Assembly (NCBI RefSeq): GCF_000761215.1
Contig: NZ_CP009438.1
Coordinates: 6,056,501-6,120,500 of the forward strand
From: Streptomyces glaucescens
GTDB taxonomy: Bacteria > Actinomycetota > Actinomycetes > Streptomycetales > Streptomycetaceae
Direction: 5' to 3'
Length of the DNA stretch: 64,000 nucleotides
Each line of letters begins with the position of its first letter. Within the stretch, counting starts at the first letter, position 1. Positions 24,942 through 33,095 of this stretch are shown here, piece after piece. A program made the translations under genes and the position numbers. The notes under the pieces were generated by a model. It did no database searches. It worked only from the letters and a program-made list of their open reading frames with translations, and had not been told where the DNA came from.

Positions 24942-26075
24942 ATGCGACCGTCACCGCACCGCCTCCGCACCGCCCGCGCCCTGTTCGGCGCACTGCTCAC
25001 CGCGCTCGCCACCCTGGCCGCGCTGCTCGCCGCCACGGCGCCCGCGCAGGCCGACACCACGATCTGCGAGCAGTACGGCTCCACCGTGATCCAGGGCCGT
25101 TACGTCGTCCAGAACAACCGCTGGGGCACCAGCGCCACCCAGTGCGTCACCGCCACCGACATCGGCTTCCGGCTCACCCAGGCCGACGGGTCGGTGCCCA
25201 CCAACGGCGCCCCCAAGTCGTACCCGTCGGTCTTCAACGGCTGCCACTACACCAACTGCTCGCCGGGGACCAACCTCCCGGCGCAGGTCAGCGCGATCTC
25301 CAGCGCGCCCAGCAGCATCTCGTACGGCTACGTCTCCGGCGCCGTGTACAACGCCTCGTACGACATCTGGCTGGACCCGACGCCCCGCACCGACGGCGTC
25401 AACCGGACCGAGATCATGATCTGGTTCAACCGGGTCGGCCCGATCCAGCCGATCGGCTCCCCGGTCGGCACCGCGAGCGTGGGCGGCCGCACCTGGGAGG
25501 TGTGGACCGGCAGCAACGGCTCCAACGACGTGATCTCCTTCGTCGCCCCTTCGGCGATCGCGAGCTGGAGCTTCGACGTGATGGACTTCGTCGACCAGAC
25601 CGTCGCGCGCGGCATGGCGCAGAACAACTGGTACCTGACGAGCGTCCAGGCGGGCTTCGAGCCGTGGCAGAACGGCGCCGGGCTCGCGGTGAACTCCTTC
25701 TCCTCGACGGTGAACACCGGCGGCACGGGCCCCGGCAACCCGGGCGACCCGGCGACCGCCTGCCAGGTGACCTACGCGACCAACGTCTGGCAGGGCGGCT
25801 TCACCGCGAACGTGACGGTGAAGAACACCGGCACCACCGCCGTCGACAACTGGAAGCTCGGCTTCACCCTGCCGTCCGGACAGCGGATCACCAACTCCTG
25901 GAACGCCGCCCTGTCCGGCTCCTCGGGCGCCGTCACGGCCAGCGCGGCCGGCGGTCAGAACACGCGGATCGCGGCCGGGGCGAGCCAGAGCTTCGGCTTC
26001 CAGGGCACCTACAGCGGCAGCTTCGCCAGGCCGGCCGGCTTCACCCTGAACGGCACCGCCTGCTCCGTCGCCTGA
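24942..26075 (+). CDS. Secreted GH12 endoglucanase with CBM2
   Basis: A 377-residue secreted enzyme with an Arg/Ala-rich signal peptide ending at APAQA (residue 37). The GH12 jelly-roll covers about 38-262. The nucleophile Glu lies in NRTEIMIWFNRVG and the acid/base Glu in YLTSVQAGFEPWQNG. After a short Gly/Pro linker (TGGTGPGNPGDPAT) the CBM2 spans about 277-377 (NVWQGGFTANVTVKNTG, FTLNGTAC). It closely resembles Streptomyces CelB endoglucanase in plan and length. Two operators precede it, so induction by cellobiose is expected. A hairpin right after the stop may limit read-through. Confidence 0.93.
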   Translation: MRPSPHRLRTARALFGALLTALATLAALLAATAPAQADTTICEQYGSTVIQGRYVVQNNRWGTSATQCVTATDIGFRLTQADGSVPTNGAPKSYPSVFNGCHYTNCSPGTNLPAQVSAISSAPSSISYGYVSGAVYNASYDIWLDPTPRTDGVNRTEIMIWFNRVGPIQPIGSPVGTASVGGRTWEVWTGSNGSNDVISFVAPSAIASWSFDVMDFVDQTVARGMAQNNWYLTSVQAGFEPWQNGAGLAVNSFSSTVNTGGTGPGNPGDPATACQVTYATNVWQGGFTANVTVKNTGTTAVDNWKLGFTLPSGQRITNSWNAALSGSSGAVTASAAGGQNTRIAAGASQSFGFQGTYSGSFARPAGFTLNGTACSVA

Positions 26076-26095
26076 TCCGGCGACGCACCGACCCG

Positions 26096-26135
26096 CTCCG
26101 GGCTCCGCCCTGCGCCGACTGGGCGGACCCCGGAG
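26096..26135. terminator. Hairpin after GH12 gene
   Basis: CTCCGGGCTCCGCCC pairs with GGGCGGACCCCGGAG (one mismatch, 10-base loop). A second GC hairpin follows near 26144-26177. Together they probably end or attenuate GH12 transcription. Confidence 0.6.
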
Positions 26136-26339
26136 CGTTCCACCCGGCCGGCGGGCCCGCACGCCCGCCGGGCCGGGACCCCGCACCGCCCACCCGGAAC
26201 CGCGCACCCGGCACCGGACACTCCGCACCGCCCTCCGGGCACCACTCGCCCGGAGCCGCCCATCCCGCACCGCGCGCCCGGTGCCGTCCCGCAGGCACCG
26301 CCCCCCGCCCCTCCGGCCCGCACCCGGAAAGGCCCCGCC

Positions 26340-28604
26340 ATGATCCCGCTCCTCCCCGAGGCAACCGCCCGCCGCACCGTCCCCCGTACCAGCCGCCGCA
26401 CCGGCCGCCCTTCCGTCCGCCGCCCGGCGATCGTGGCGGCCCTGTGCGCCGCCGCGCTCGCCGTCACCGGGCTCACCGCCGCCGCCCCGCCCGGGCGGGA
26501 CACCGGACGGGCCGCCGCCGCGCTGCCGTACCAGGACCCGTCCCTGCCCGTGCCGCAGCGGGTCGCCGACCTGCTGGGCCGGATGACGCTGGACGACAAG
26601 CTCGGCCAGATGACCCAGATCGAGAAGGACGCGCTGGTCCCGCAGTCGGACCTCGCCACCTACCGGATCGGCTCGGTGCTGTCCGGCGGCGACTCCACGG
26701 TCAGCCCCAACAACGCCCAGACCTGGGCCGACACCTACGACTCCCTCCAGCGCACCGCCCTGGCGACCCCGCTCGGCATCCCGGTGATCTACGGCATCGA
26801 CGCGGTGCACGGGCACAACGCGGTGCGCGGCGCCACGCTCTTCCCGCACAACATCGGCCTGGGCGCCACCCGCGACCCCGCGCTCGTGCAGCGCATCGGG
26901 CGGGCGGTTGCCGAGGAGGTGGCCGGCACCGGTATCGACTGGTCGTTCGCGCCGTGTCTGTGCGTGGCCCGCAACGACCGGTGGGGCAGGACGTACGAGT
27001 CGTTCGGCGAGACACCCGAACTGCCCACCGCCATGACCTCGTTCATCACCGGGATGCAGGGCTCCGCCCTGGGCGGCGACCCGGCCTCCGTGCTCGCCAC
27101 CGCCAAGCACTACATCGGTGACGGCGGCACCACCGGCGGCGTCGACCAGGGCAACACCCAGATCTCCGAGGCCGAGCTGCGGGCGGTCCACCTGCCGCCC
27201 TTCCAGAAGGCCGTCGAGCGCGGCGTGGGCTCCGTGATGCTCTCCTACAGCAGCTGGAACGGCGTCCGCTCGCACGCCCACAAGTACCTGGTCACCGACG
27301 TCCTCAAGGGCGAGCTGGGCTTCACCGGGTTCGTCGTCTCGGACTGGGCGGCCGTCGACCAGCTCGACGGGCAGACCGGGTTCACCGGTGCCGAGATCGC
27401 CACCGCCGTCAACGCGGGCGTCGACATGGTGATGGTCCCGCACGACTACAGGAAGTTCCTGAGCCTGCTGCGCGGCGAGGTCTCCGCGGGCCGGATCGCC
27501 ATGGCCCGGATCGACGACGCCAACCGGCGGATCCTCACCAAGAAGTTCCAGATCGGGCTGTTCGAGCGCCCGTTGACGGATCGCTCGTACACCGCCACGG
27601 TCGGCTCCGCGGCGCACCGGGCGCTCGCCCGGGAGGCGGTGCGCGCCTCGCAGGTGCTGCTGAAGAACGACGGCGGCATCCTGCCGCTGCCGAAGACGGG
27701 CAGGCTGTTCGTCGCGGGCAAGTCCGCCGACGACATCGGCAACCAGAGCGGCGGCTGGACCGTCGGCTGGCAGGGCCGCAGCGGGCCCGTCACCGAGGGC
27801 ACCACGATCCTCCAGGGCATCCGCGGTGCCGTCGCCGACCCGTCGAGGGTCATCTACGACCGCTACGGCAACGGCATCGACGGCAGCTACACGGCCGCCG
27901 TGGCCGTCGTCGGCGAGACCCCCTACGCCGAGATGCGCGGCGACCGGCCCGACGGCATGGGCCTCGACCAGGAGGACCTGCAGACCCTGTCCCGGCTGAG
28001 GGCGAGCGGGGTTCCCGTGGTGGTGGTGCTGGTGTCCGGCCGGCCGCTGGACATCGCGGCCCAGCTGCCCGACTGGCGCGCGCTGCTGGCCGCCTGGCTG
28101 CCCGGCACCGAGGGCGGGGGCGTCGCCGACGTGCTGTTCGGCGACCACGCGCCGACCGGCAAGCTGCCCATGACGTGGATGCGGAGCGCCTCCCAGCAGC
28201 CGGTCAACGACGGCGACGGCAAGAGCCCGCTGTTCCCCTACGGGTACGGCCTGACGTACGGCACCGGCCCCGGCCCGGACCCCGATCCCGACCCCGATCC
28301 GGTCCCCGTGAAGGCCTGCACCGCCCCCCACAAGCTGGTCAACTCCTGGCCGGGCGGCCACCAGGCGGAGGTCACGGTCAAGAACACCGGCACGAGCCCG
28401 ATCACGGGCTGGACGGTCGACTGGGAGCTGGGCGGCGCGACCGTCACCAGCCTCTGGAACGGCACCCACACGGTCGCGGACGGCCGGATCACCGTCCGCA
28501 ACACCTCGTCCAACGGCAGCCTCGCCGCAGGCGCCGGCACCTCGTTCGGCTACACGGCGAACGGCAGCGCGGGCACCCCCGTCCCACGCTGCACCCCCGC
28601 CTGA
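26340..28604 (+). CDS. Secreted GH3 glucosidase with C-terminal CBM2
   Basis: A 754-residue protein with a signal peptide in the first 60 residues (RRPAIVAALCAAALAVTGLT). The GH3 N-terminal barrel contains LDDKLGQMTQIEK and YGIDAVHGHNAVRGATLFPH. The nucleophile Asp is in GFTGFVVSDWAAVDQ (near 333). The GH3 C-terminal domain contains LLKNDGGILPLPK. After a GPDPDP linker a CBM2 starts near 660 (NSWPGGHQAEVTVKNTG). GH3 members of this type release glucose from cello-oligosaccharides or act as exo-glucanases. A cellulose-binding secreted form is less usual than the intracellular one. No operator box is visible upstream. Confidence 0.9.
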   Translation: MIPLLPEATARRTVPRTSRRTGRPSVRRPAIVAALCAAALAVTGLTAAAPPGRDTGRAAAALPYQDPSLPVPQRVADLLGRMTLDDKLGQMTQIEKDALVPQSDLATYRIGSVLSGGDSTVSPNNAQTWADTYDSLQRTALATPLGIPVIYGIDAVHGHNAVRGATLFPHNIGLGATRDPALVQRIGRAVAEEVAGTGIDWSFAPCLCVARNDRWGRTYESFGETPELPTAMTSFITGMQGSALGGDPASVLATAKHYIGDGGTTGGVDQGNTQISEAELRAVHLPPFQKAVERGVGSVMLSYSSWNGVRSHAHKYLVTDVLKGELGFTGFVVSDWAAVDQLDGQTGFTGAEIATAVNAGVDMVMVPHDYRKFLSLLRGEVSAGRIAMARIDDANRRILTKKFQIGLFERPLTDRSYTATVGSAAHRALAREAVRASQVLLKNDGGILPLPKTGRLFVAGKSADDIGNQSGGWTVGWQGRSGPVTEGTTILQGIRGAVADPSRVIYDRYGNGIDGSYTAAVAVVGETPYAEMRGDRPDGMGLDQEDLQTLSRLRASGVPVVVVLVSGRPLDIAAQLPDWRALLAAWLPGTEGGGVADVLFGDHAPTGKLPMTWMRSASQQPVNDGDGKSPLFPYGYGLTYGTGPGPDPDPDPDPVPVKACTAPHKLVNSWPGGHQAEVTVKNTGTSPITGWTVDWELGGATVTSLWNGTHTVADGRITVRNTSSNGSLAAGAGTSFGYTANGSAGTPVPRCTPA

Positions 28605-28686
28605 GCGGACCCACGGTTCTCCCCACCGGCCGACCCCGCGGATGTCCCCACACCCGTCACCCGCACCCCCGCACCGAGGAGAGCAC

Positions 28687-30912
28687 ATGACAGACCGGAC
28701 CAGACGCGCGGACGCCCGTCCGCGCAGGCCGCACCGCAAGCGGACGGCGGCCCTGGCCACCGCGGTGAGCACCCTGCTGCTGGGAGCGGCGGCACAGCTC
28801 ACCGCGACCGACGCGGCCGCCGCGGAGGCGCACGTCGACAACCCGTTCGCCGGCGCCTCGTTCTACGTCAACCCGGACTACGCGCGCCTCGTCGACGGGT
28901 CGATCGCCCAGACCACCGACGCGACGCTCAAGGCCAGGATGGAGAGGGTCAAGAGCTACCCGACGGCGGTGTGGCTGGACCGCATCGCGGCCATCCACGG
29001 GGGTGAGGTCAACGCGGGCCGCAAGAGCCTCGCCGACCACCTGGACCTGGCGCTCGCGCAGAAGAAGCCCGGTCAGCCGATCGTCGCCACGTTCGTCGTG
29101 TACGACCTGCCGGGCCGCGACTGCGCCGCCCTCGCCTCCAACGGCGAGCTGCCGCTCACCGCGGCGGGGCTCGCCCGCTACAAGAGCGAGTACATCGACG
29201 AGATCGCCAAGGTCTTCGCCGACCCCAAGTACCAGGACATCCGGATCACCACGGTCATCGAGCCGGACGGCCTGCCGAACCTGGTGACCAACCTCTCCGA
29301 CCCGGAGTGCGCGCAGGCCAAGAGCAGCGGCATCCAGGTCGACGCCATCCGGTACGCGCTGAACAAGCTGCACGCCATCCCGAACGTGTACACGTACCTC
29401 GACTTCGCCCACTCCGGGTGGCTCGGCTGGGACAACAACCTCACCCAGACCACCCAGCTCTACACGGACGTCGCCAAGGGCACCACGGCCGGGCTGCGCA
29501 GCGTCGACGGGCTGGTCACCAACGTCTCCAACTACACGCCGCTCGCCGAGCCGTTCCTCCCCGACCCGAACAAGACGGTCGGCGGAAACATGATCAAGTC
29601 GGGCAAGTACTACGAGTGGAACCCGAACTTCGACGAGTCCGACTTCACCAAGGCCGTCCACGCCGCGCTGGTCGCCCAGGGCTGGCCCTCCTCCACCGGC
29701 ATGGTCGTCGACACCTCCCGCAACGGCTGGGGCGGTGCCGCCCGGCCCACCGCGGAGAGCACCAGCACGGTCCTCGACACCTACGTCAGCCAGTCCAAGG
29801 TGGACCGCCGGGCGCACCGCGGCCTGTGGTGCAACGTGAACGGCGCCGGCCTCGGACAGCCCCCGCAGGCCTCGCCCGCCGGCTATCCGGACTCGCACCT
29901 GGACGCGTTCCTGTGGGTCAAGCCGCCGGGGGAGTCGGACGGCGCGAGCAAGGACATCCCGAACGAGGAGGGCAAGCGTCCGGACCCGATGTGCAACCCG
30001 GACTACACGGCGCCCAACGCGGGCGGCAACCCGACCGGCGCGATGCCCGACGCGCCGCTCGCGGGCCACTGGTTCCACAACCAGTTCTCGATGCTGGTGC
30101 GCAACGCGTACCCGGCCGTGCCCACCGACGGCGGCGGTGGCCCCGGCGACCCGGTCGACACCACGGCCCCGACCGCGCCGACCGGCCTGCGCGCCACCGC
30201 CAGGACCGCGTCCAGCGTCTCCCTCGCCTGGACGGCGGCCACCGATGACGTCGGCGTCACCGGGTACGACGTGTACCGCGACGGCACCAAGGTCAACGCC
30301 GCGCCGGTCACCTCGACCACGTTCACCGACACCGGGCTGAGCGCGGCCACCGCGTACGGCTACACCGTCCGCGCCCGCGACGCCGCCGGGAACGTCTCCG
30401 CGGCGTCCGCCGCGCTGAGCGTCACCACGGAGGCGGGCGGCGGCGGGCCCGACCCGGCCGGCGGCCTCAAGGTCACGTACAAGAACAACGACGCCTCGGC
30501 CGGCGACAACGCCATCCGGCCCGGACTGCGGATCGCCAACACCGGCAGCTCCGCGGTGGATCTGACCAAGGTCACCGCCCGCTACTACTTCACCCGGGAC
30601 GGCGGCTCGCCCACCGTCAACGCGTTCTGCGACTACGCCGCGGTCGGCTGCGCCAACCTCAGGCTGCGGGTGGTGCCGCTGAGCACCCCCGTCGCGGGCG
30701 CCGACGCCTACCTGGAGGTCGCCTTCGCGGCCGGCACCCTGGCCGCCGGCCGGGACACCGGCGACATCCAGCTGCGCATGGCCAAGTCCGACTGGTCCGC
30801 GTTCGACGAGACCGGCGACTACAGCCGCACCACCGCCACCGCCTACGCCGACGCCCCCCGGGTCCCCGCCTACCTGGCCGGCGACCTCGCGTGGGGCACC
30901 CCGCCGGCCTGA
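28687..30912 (+). CDS. Secreted GH6 cellobiohydrolase with FN3 and CBM3
   Basis: A 741-residue secreted enzyme with a signal peptide of about 46 residues. The GH6 domain is about 47-480: ASFYVNPDYA, VYDLPGRDCAALASNGEL (catalytic Asp region), ITTVIEPDGLPNLVTN, YLDFAHSGWLGW, DAFLWVKPPGESDG. The extra loops and the LWVKPPGESDG region resemble exo-acting GH6 such as Thermobifida Cel6B. An FN3 domain follows (about 494-585, TAPTGLRATARTASSVSLAW), then a CBM3 (about 592-735, VTYKNNDASAGDNAIRPGLR). It would release cellobiose from non-reducing ends. Only 82 bp separate it from the GH3 stop, suggesting one operon. Confidence 0.93.
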   Translation: MTDRTRRADARPRRPHRKRTAALATAVSTLLLGAAAQLTATDAAAAEAHVDNPFAGASFYVNPDYARLVDGSIAQTTDATLKARMERVKSYPTAVWLDRIAAIHGGEVNAGRKSLADHLDLALAQKKPGQPIVATFVVYDLPGRDCAALASNGELPLTAAGLARYKSEYIDEIAKVFADPKYQDIRITTVIEPDGLPNLVTNLSDPECAQAKSSGIQVDAIRYALNKLHAIPNVYTYLDFAHSGWLGWDNNLTQTTQLYTDVAKGTTAGLRSVDGLVTNVSNYTPLAEPFLPDPNKTVGGNMIKSGKYYEWNPNFDESDFTKAVHAALVAQGWPSSTGMVVDTSRNGWGGAARPTAESTSTVLDTYVSQSKVDRRAHRGLWCNVNGAGLGQPPQASPAGYPDSHLDAFLWVKPPGESDGASKDIPNEEGKRPDPMCNPDYTAPNAGGNPTGAMPDAPLAGHWFHNQFSMLVRNAYPAVPTDGGGGPGDPVDTTAPTAPTGLRATARTASSVSLAWTAATDDVGVTGYDVYRDGTKVNAAPVTSTTFTDTGLSAATAYGYTVRARDAAGNVSAASAALSVTTEAGGGGPDPAGGLKVTYKNNDASAGDNAIRPGLRIANTGSSAVDLTKVTARYYFTRDGGSPTVNAFCDYAAVGCANLRLRVVPLSTPVAGADAYLEVAFAAGTLAAGRDTGDIQLRMAKSDWSAFDETGDYSRTTATAYADAPRVPAYLAGDLAWGTPPA

Positions 30913-30967
30913 CCGGCCCAAGACCCCCAGGGAGACCCACACAACCCCACCCATCACAGGAGAGACG

Positions 30968-32068
30968 ATGGCTCGACGCAACAGACGATCACTGTCCTTG
31001 CTGGCGGTGCTCGCGACCCTGCTCAGCGGGCTCGGCCTGGCCCTCATCGGCCAGGGCAGCGCGCAGGCGCACGGCGTGACGATGACGCCCGGCTCGCGGA
31101 CCTACCTCTGCTGGCTGGACGCCAAGACCAGCACGGGCGCACTCGACCCGACGAACCCGGCGTGCAAGGCCGCGCTCGCCGAGAGCGGCTCGACCGCGCT
31201 GTACAACTGGTTCGCCGTGCTCGACTCCAACGCGGGCGGACGCGGCGCGGGATACGTCCCGGACGGCAAGCTGTGCAGCGCCGGTGACCGCTCCCCGTAC
31301 AACTTCACCGGCTACAACGCCGCCCGCGCGGACTGGCCCCGCACGCACCTGACCTCCGGCGCGACGATCCGGATCAAGCACAGCAACTGGGCGGCGCACC
31401 CGGGCGCCTTCCGGGTGTACATCTCCAAGCCCGGCTACTCGCCCACCAAGCCGCTGGGCTGGGGCGACCTGGAGCTGATCCAGACGGTCACCAACCCGCC
31501 GCAGTCGGGTTCGGTGGGCTCGGAGTCCGGCCACTACTACTGGGACCTGAAGCTGCCCTCGGGCCGCTCGGGTGACGCGATGATGTTCATCCAGTGGGTG
31601 CGGTCGGACAGCCAGGAGAACTTCTTCTCCTGCTCCGACATCGTCTTCGACGGCGGCAACGGCGAGGTGACCGGCATCCGCGGCTCGGGCAGCACCCCGA
31701 CGCCGACGCCGACGCCGACCCCGACCCCGACCCCCACGCCGACCCCGGACGACCCGCACACCGGGTGCATGGCCCTCTACAAGATCACGAACTACTGGAA
31801 CGGCGGCTTCCAGGGCTCCGTCGAGGTGATGAACCACAACACCACGGCGCGTGACGGCTGGGCCGTGCGCTGGCAGCCGGGTGCCGGGACCAGGATCAGC
31901 CAGGTCTGGAACGGCACGCTCAGCACCGGTGCGGACGGCACGGTGACGGTCAGGAACGCCGACCACAACCGCACCATCCCGCCGGACGGCACGGTGACGT
32001 TCGGCTTCACCGCCACCTCGACCGGCAACAACCTGCCGGTCGACGCGGTCACCTGCGTCAGCCCGTAA
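30968..32068 (+). CDS. AA10 lytic polysaccharide monooxygenase with CBM2
   Basis: A 366-residue secreted copper enzyme. The signal peptide ends at AQA, leaving His35 as mature N-terminus, the first ligand of the copper histidine brace. HGVTMTPGSRTYLCWLDAK and LDPTNPACKAALAESG match cellulose-active AA10 enzymes such as CelS2 of S. coelicolor. The second brace His is in SNWAAHPGAFRVY, and the axial Phe lies in DSQENFFSCSD. A (TP)n linker leads to a CBM2 (about 262-366, NYWNGGFQGSVEV). It would oxidatively cleave crystalline cellulose and boost the hydrolases upstream. Only 55 bp after GH6; a terminator follows. Confidence 0.95.
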   Translation: MARRNRRSLSLLAVLATLLSGLGLALIGQGSAQAHGVTMTPGSRTYLCWLDAKTSTGALDPTNPACKAALAESGSTALYNWFAVLDSNAGGRGAGYVPDGKLCSAGDRSPYNFTGYNAARADWPRTHLTSGATIRIKHSNWAAHPGAFRVYISKPGYSPTKPLGWGDLELIQTVTNPPQSGSVGSESGHYYWDLKLPSGRSGDAMMFIQWVRSDSQENFFSCSDIVFDGGNGEVTGIRGSGSTPTPTPTPTPTPTPTPTPDDPHTGCMALYKITNYWNGGFQGSVEVMNHNTTARDGWAVRWQPGAGTRISQVWNGTLSTGADGTVTVRNADHNRTIPPDGTVTFGFTATSTGNNLPVDAVTCVSP

Positions 32069-32080
32069 CACCGGCGAACG

Positions 32081-32120
32081 ACGGCGCCGGCTCCCGCACC
32101 CGCGGGGGCCGGCGCTGCCG
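32081..32120. terminator. Terminator at end of cellulase island
   Basis: CGGCGCCGGCTCCCGC pairs with GCGGGGGCCGGCGC around the loop ACCC, 13 bases after the LPMO stop. Confidence 0.75.
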
Positions 32121-32190
32121 TGCGCGGGCCCGGGGGCCTGTCGTCCGGATCATCCCGGCGTCGCGGGGTCCGGCCGGAAGGCGCCGCATC

Positions 32191-32886
32191 TCACAGCCGG
32201 TCTGATCCGAACGACGGGCCCTGGCCGCCGAGCGCGTCGGCGTGCTCGTTGACGGGCCGCGGGGTGCCCGCCGGGTCCAGCACGAAGAGCGGCACCCCCA
32301 GCGCGCCGGCCCGGGTACGGGCCGCGTCGGTGTACCCGGCGAGCGTGAAGTGGACGCAGGCGCAGGACTGGGCCAGCGCGGTCAGCCACAGGTACTCCAC
32401 GTCGCACGCGTCCACCGGGCGCGCGCTCGGCTCGACCCACGCCAGCAGGGCGGGCGCGGACAGCAGGATGCCGGACGGCGGGCGGATGTCCGCGCGGCGC
32501 ACGTCCCGGTGGCCGAGCCGGCGCAGGTGGCGCGCCGCGGCGAGCACCGTGTCGCGCGCGGTGCGGACGACGGCCGGCCGGACGGGCGGGCGTGCCGGTG
32601 CCGGGGGAGCGTCCCGGGTGCCGTCCGCCTCCGCCACGGGGACGCGCAGCATCGTGCCGCAGGAGCAGCCCACTTCCGGGTGCGGCCACGGGGCCGGGCG
32701 GTCGCAGGCGGAGCAGCGCACGGTCACCCACTCGTCGTCCCAGGAGCGGTGGGTGACGGGGGTGGCGGGCGCGTGCGGATCGAGCGGCGGGGCGACGGGC
32801 GCGCCGCAAGAGCAGGGATGGACGGGCGCGGCGTACTGGTGGGTGCGCCGGCAGACCGGGCAGCGCACCGAAACGCTCTCGGGCAT
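32191..32886 (-). CDS. Hypothetical protein with two CxxC zinc ribbons
   Basis: A 231-residue protein with no recognised family. Residues 9-29 (RCPVC..HPCSCGAP) and about 57-77 (RCSACDRP..VGCSCGTM) are two similar zinc-ribbon-like cysteine clusters. A Pro-rich linker follows. The C-terminal 130 residues form a mixed alpha/beta domain with SGILLSAPALLAWVEPS and QSCACVHFTLAGYTDAARTR. The pattern of a ribbon plus a compact alpha/beta domain recalls nuclease-like or restriction-related proteins, but no catalytic motif is clear. No signal peptide. Confidence 0.6.
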   Translation of the reverse strand: MPESVSVRCPVCRRTHQYAAPVHPCSCGAPVAPPLDPHAPATPVTHRSWDDEWVTVRCSACDRPAPWPHPEVGCSCGTMLRVPVAEADGTRDAPPAPARPPVRPAVVRTARDTVLAAARHLRRLGHRDVRRADIRPPSGILLSAPALLAWVEPSARPVDACDVEYLWLTALAQSCACVHFTLAGYTDAARTRAGALGVPLFVLDPAGTPRPVNEHADALGGQGPSFGSDRL

Positions 32887-32938
32887 GCCCTCAGCATCCT
32901 CCGCCGGGCGCCCGTCCGTCCGCCGGTTCGGACGTCCC

Positions 32939-32967
32939 TTGACGGCTTTCGCGACTCCCCCTACATT
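32939..32967 (+). promoter_or_regulatory. Promoter of gcl
   Basis: TTGACG (32939-32944) and TACATT (32962-32967) with a 17-bp spacer, a near-consensus vegetative promoter. Two operator dyads begin immediately at the expected transcription start. Confidence 0.7.
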
Positions 32968-32968
32968 G

Positions 32969-33006
32969 CTTCCAGATAGTAGAAGTTGATTTCCGTAATG
33001 CGGAAA
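32969..33006. promoter_or_regulatory. Paired AllR-type operators at gcl
   Basis: Two dyads on a 21-bp pitch: CTTCCAGATAGTAGAAG (32969-32985) and TTTCCGTAATGCGGAAA (32990-33006, perfect 6-bp arms). They cover the predicted start and early leader, a repressing position. Confidence 0.75.
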
Positions 33007-33095
33007 ACAGCGAAGACAGCGACACCGGACATCCGGAAGTGCTCACCGCGGGGCGCGACGGGAGTGCGTATCCGACAGCCGAAGCAGGAGTTCCC

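Noticed and set aside
26076..30967. Further CebR/CelR boxes before GH3, GH6 or the LPMO gene
   Set aside because: No GAGCGCTC core was found in these gaps. These genes are more likely read from upstream or controlled otherwise.
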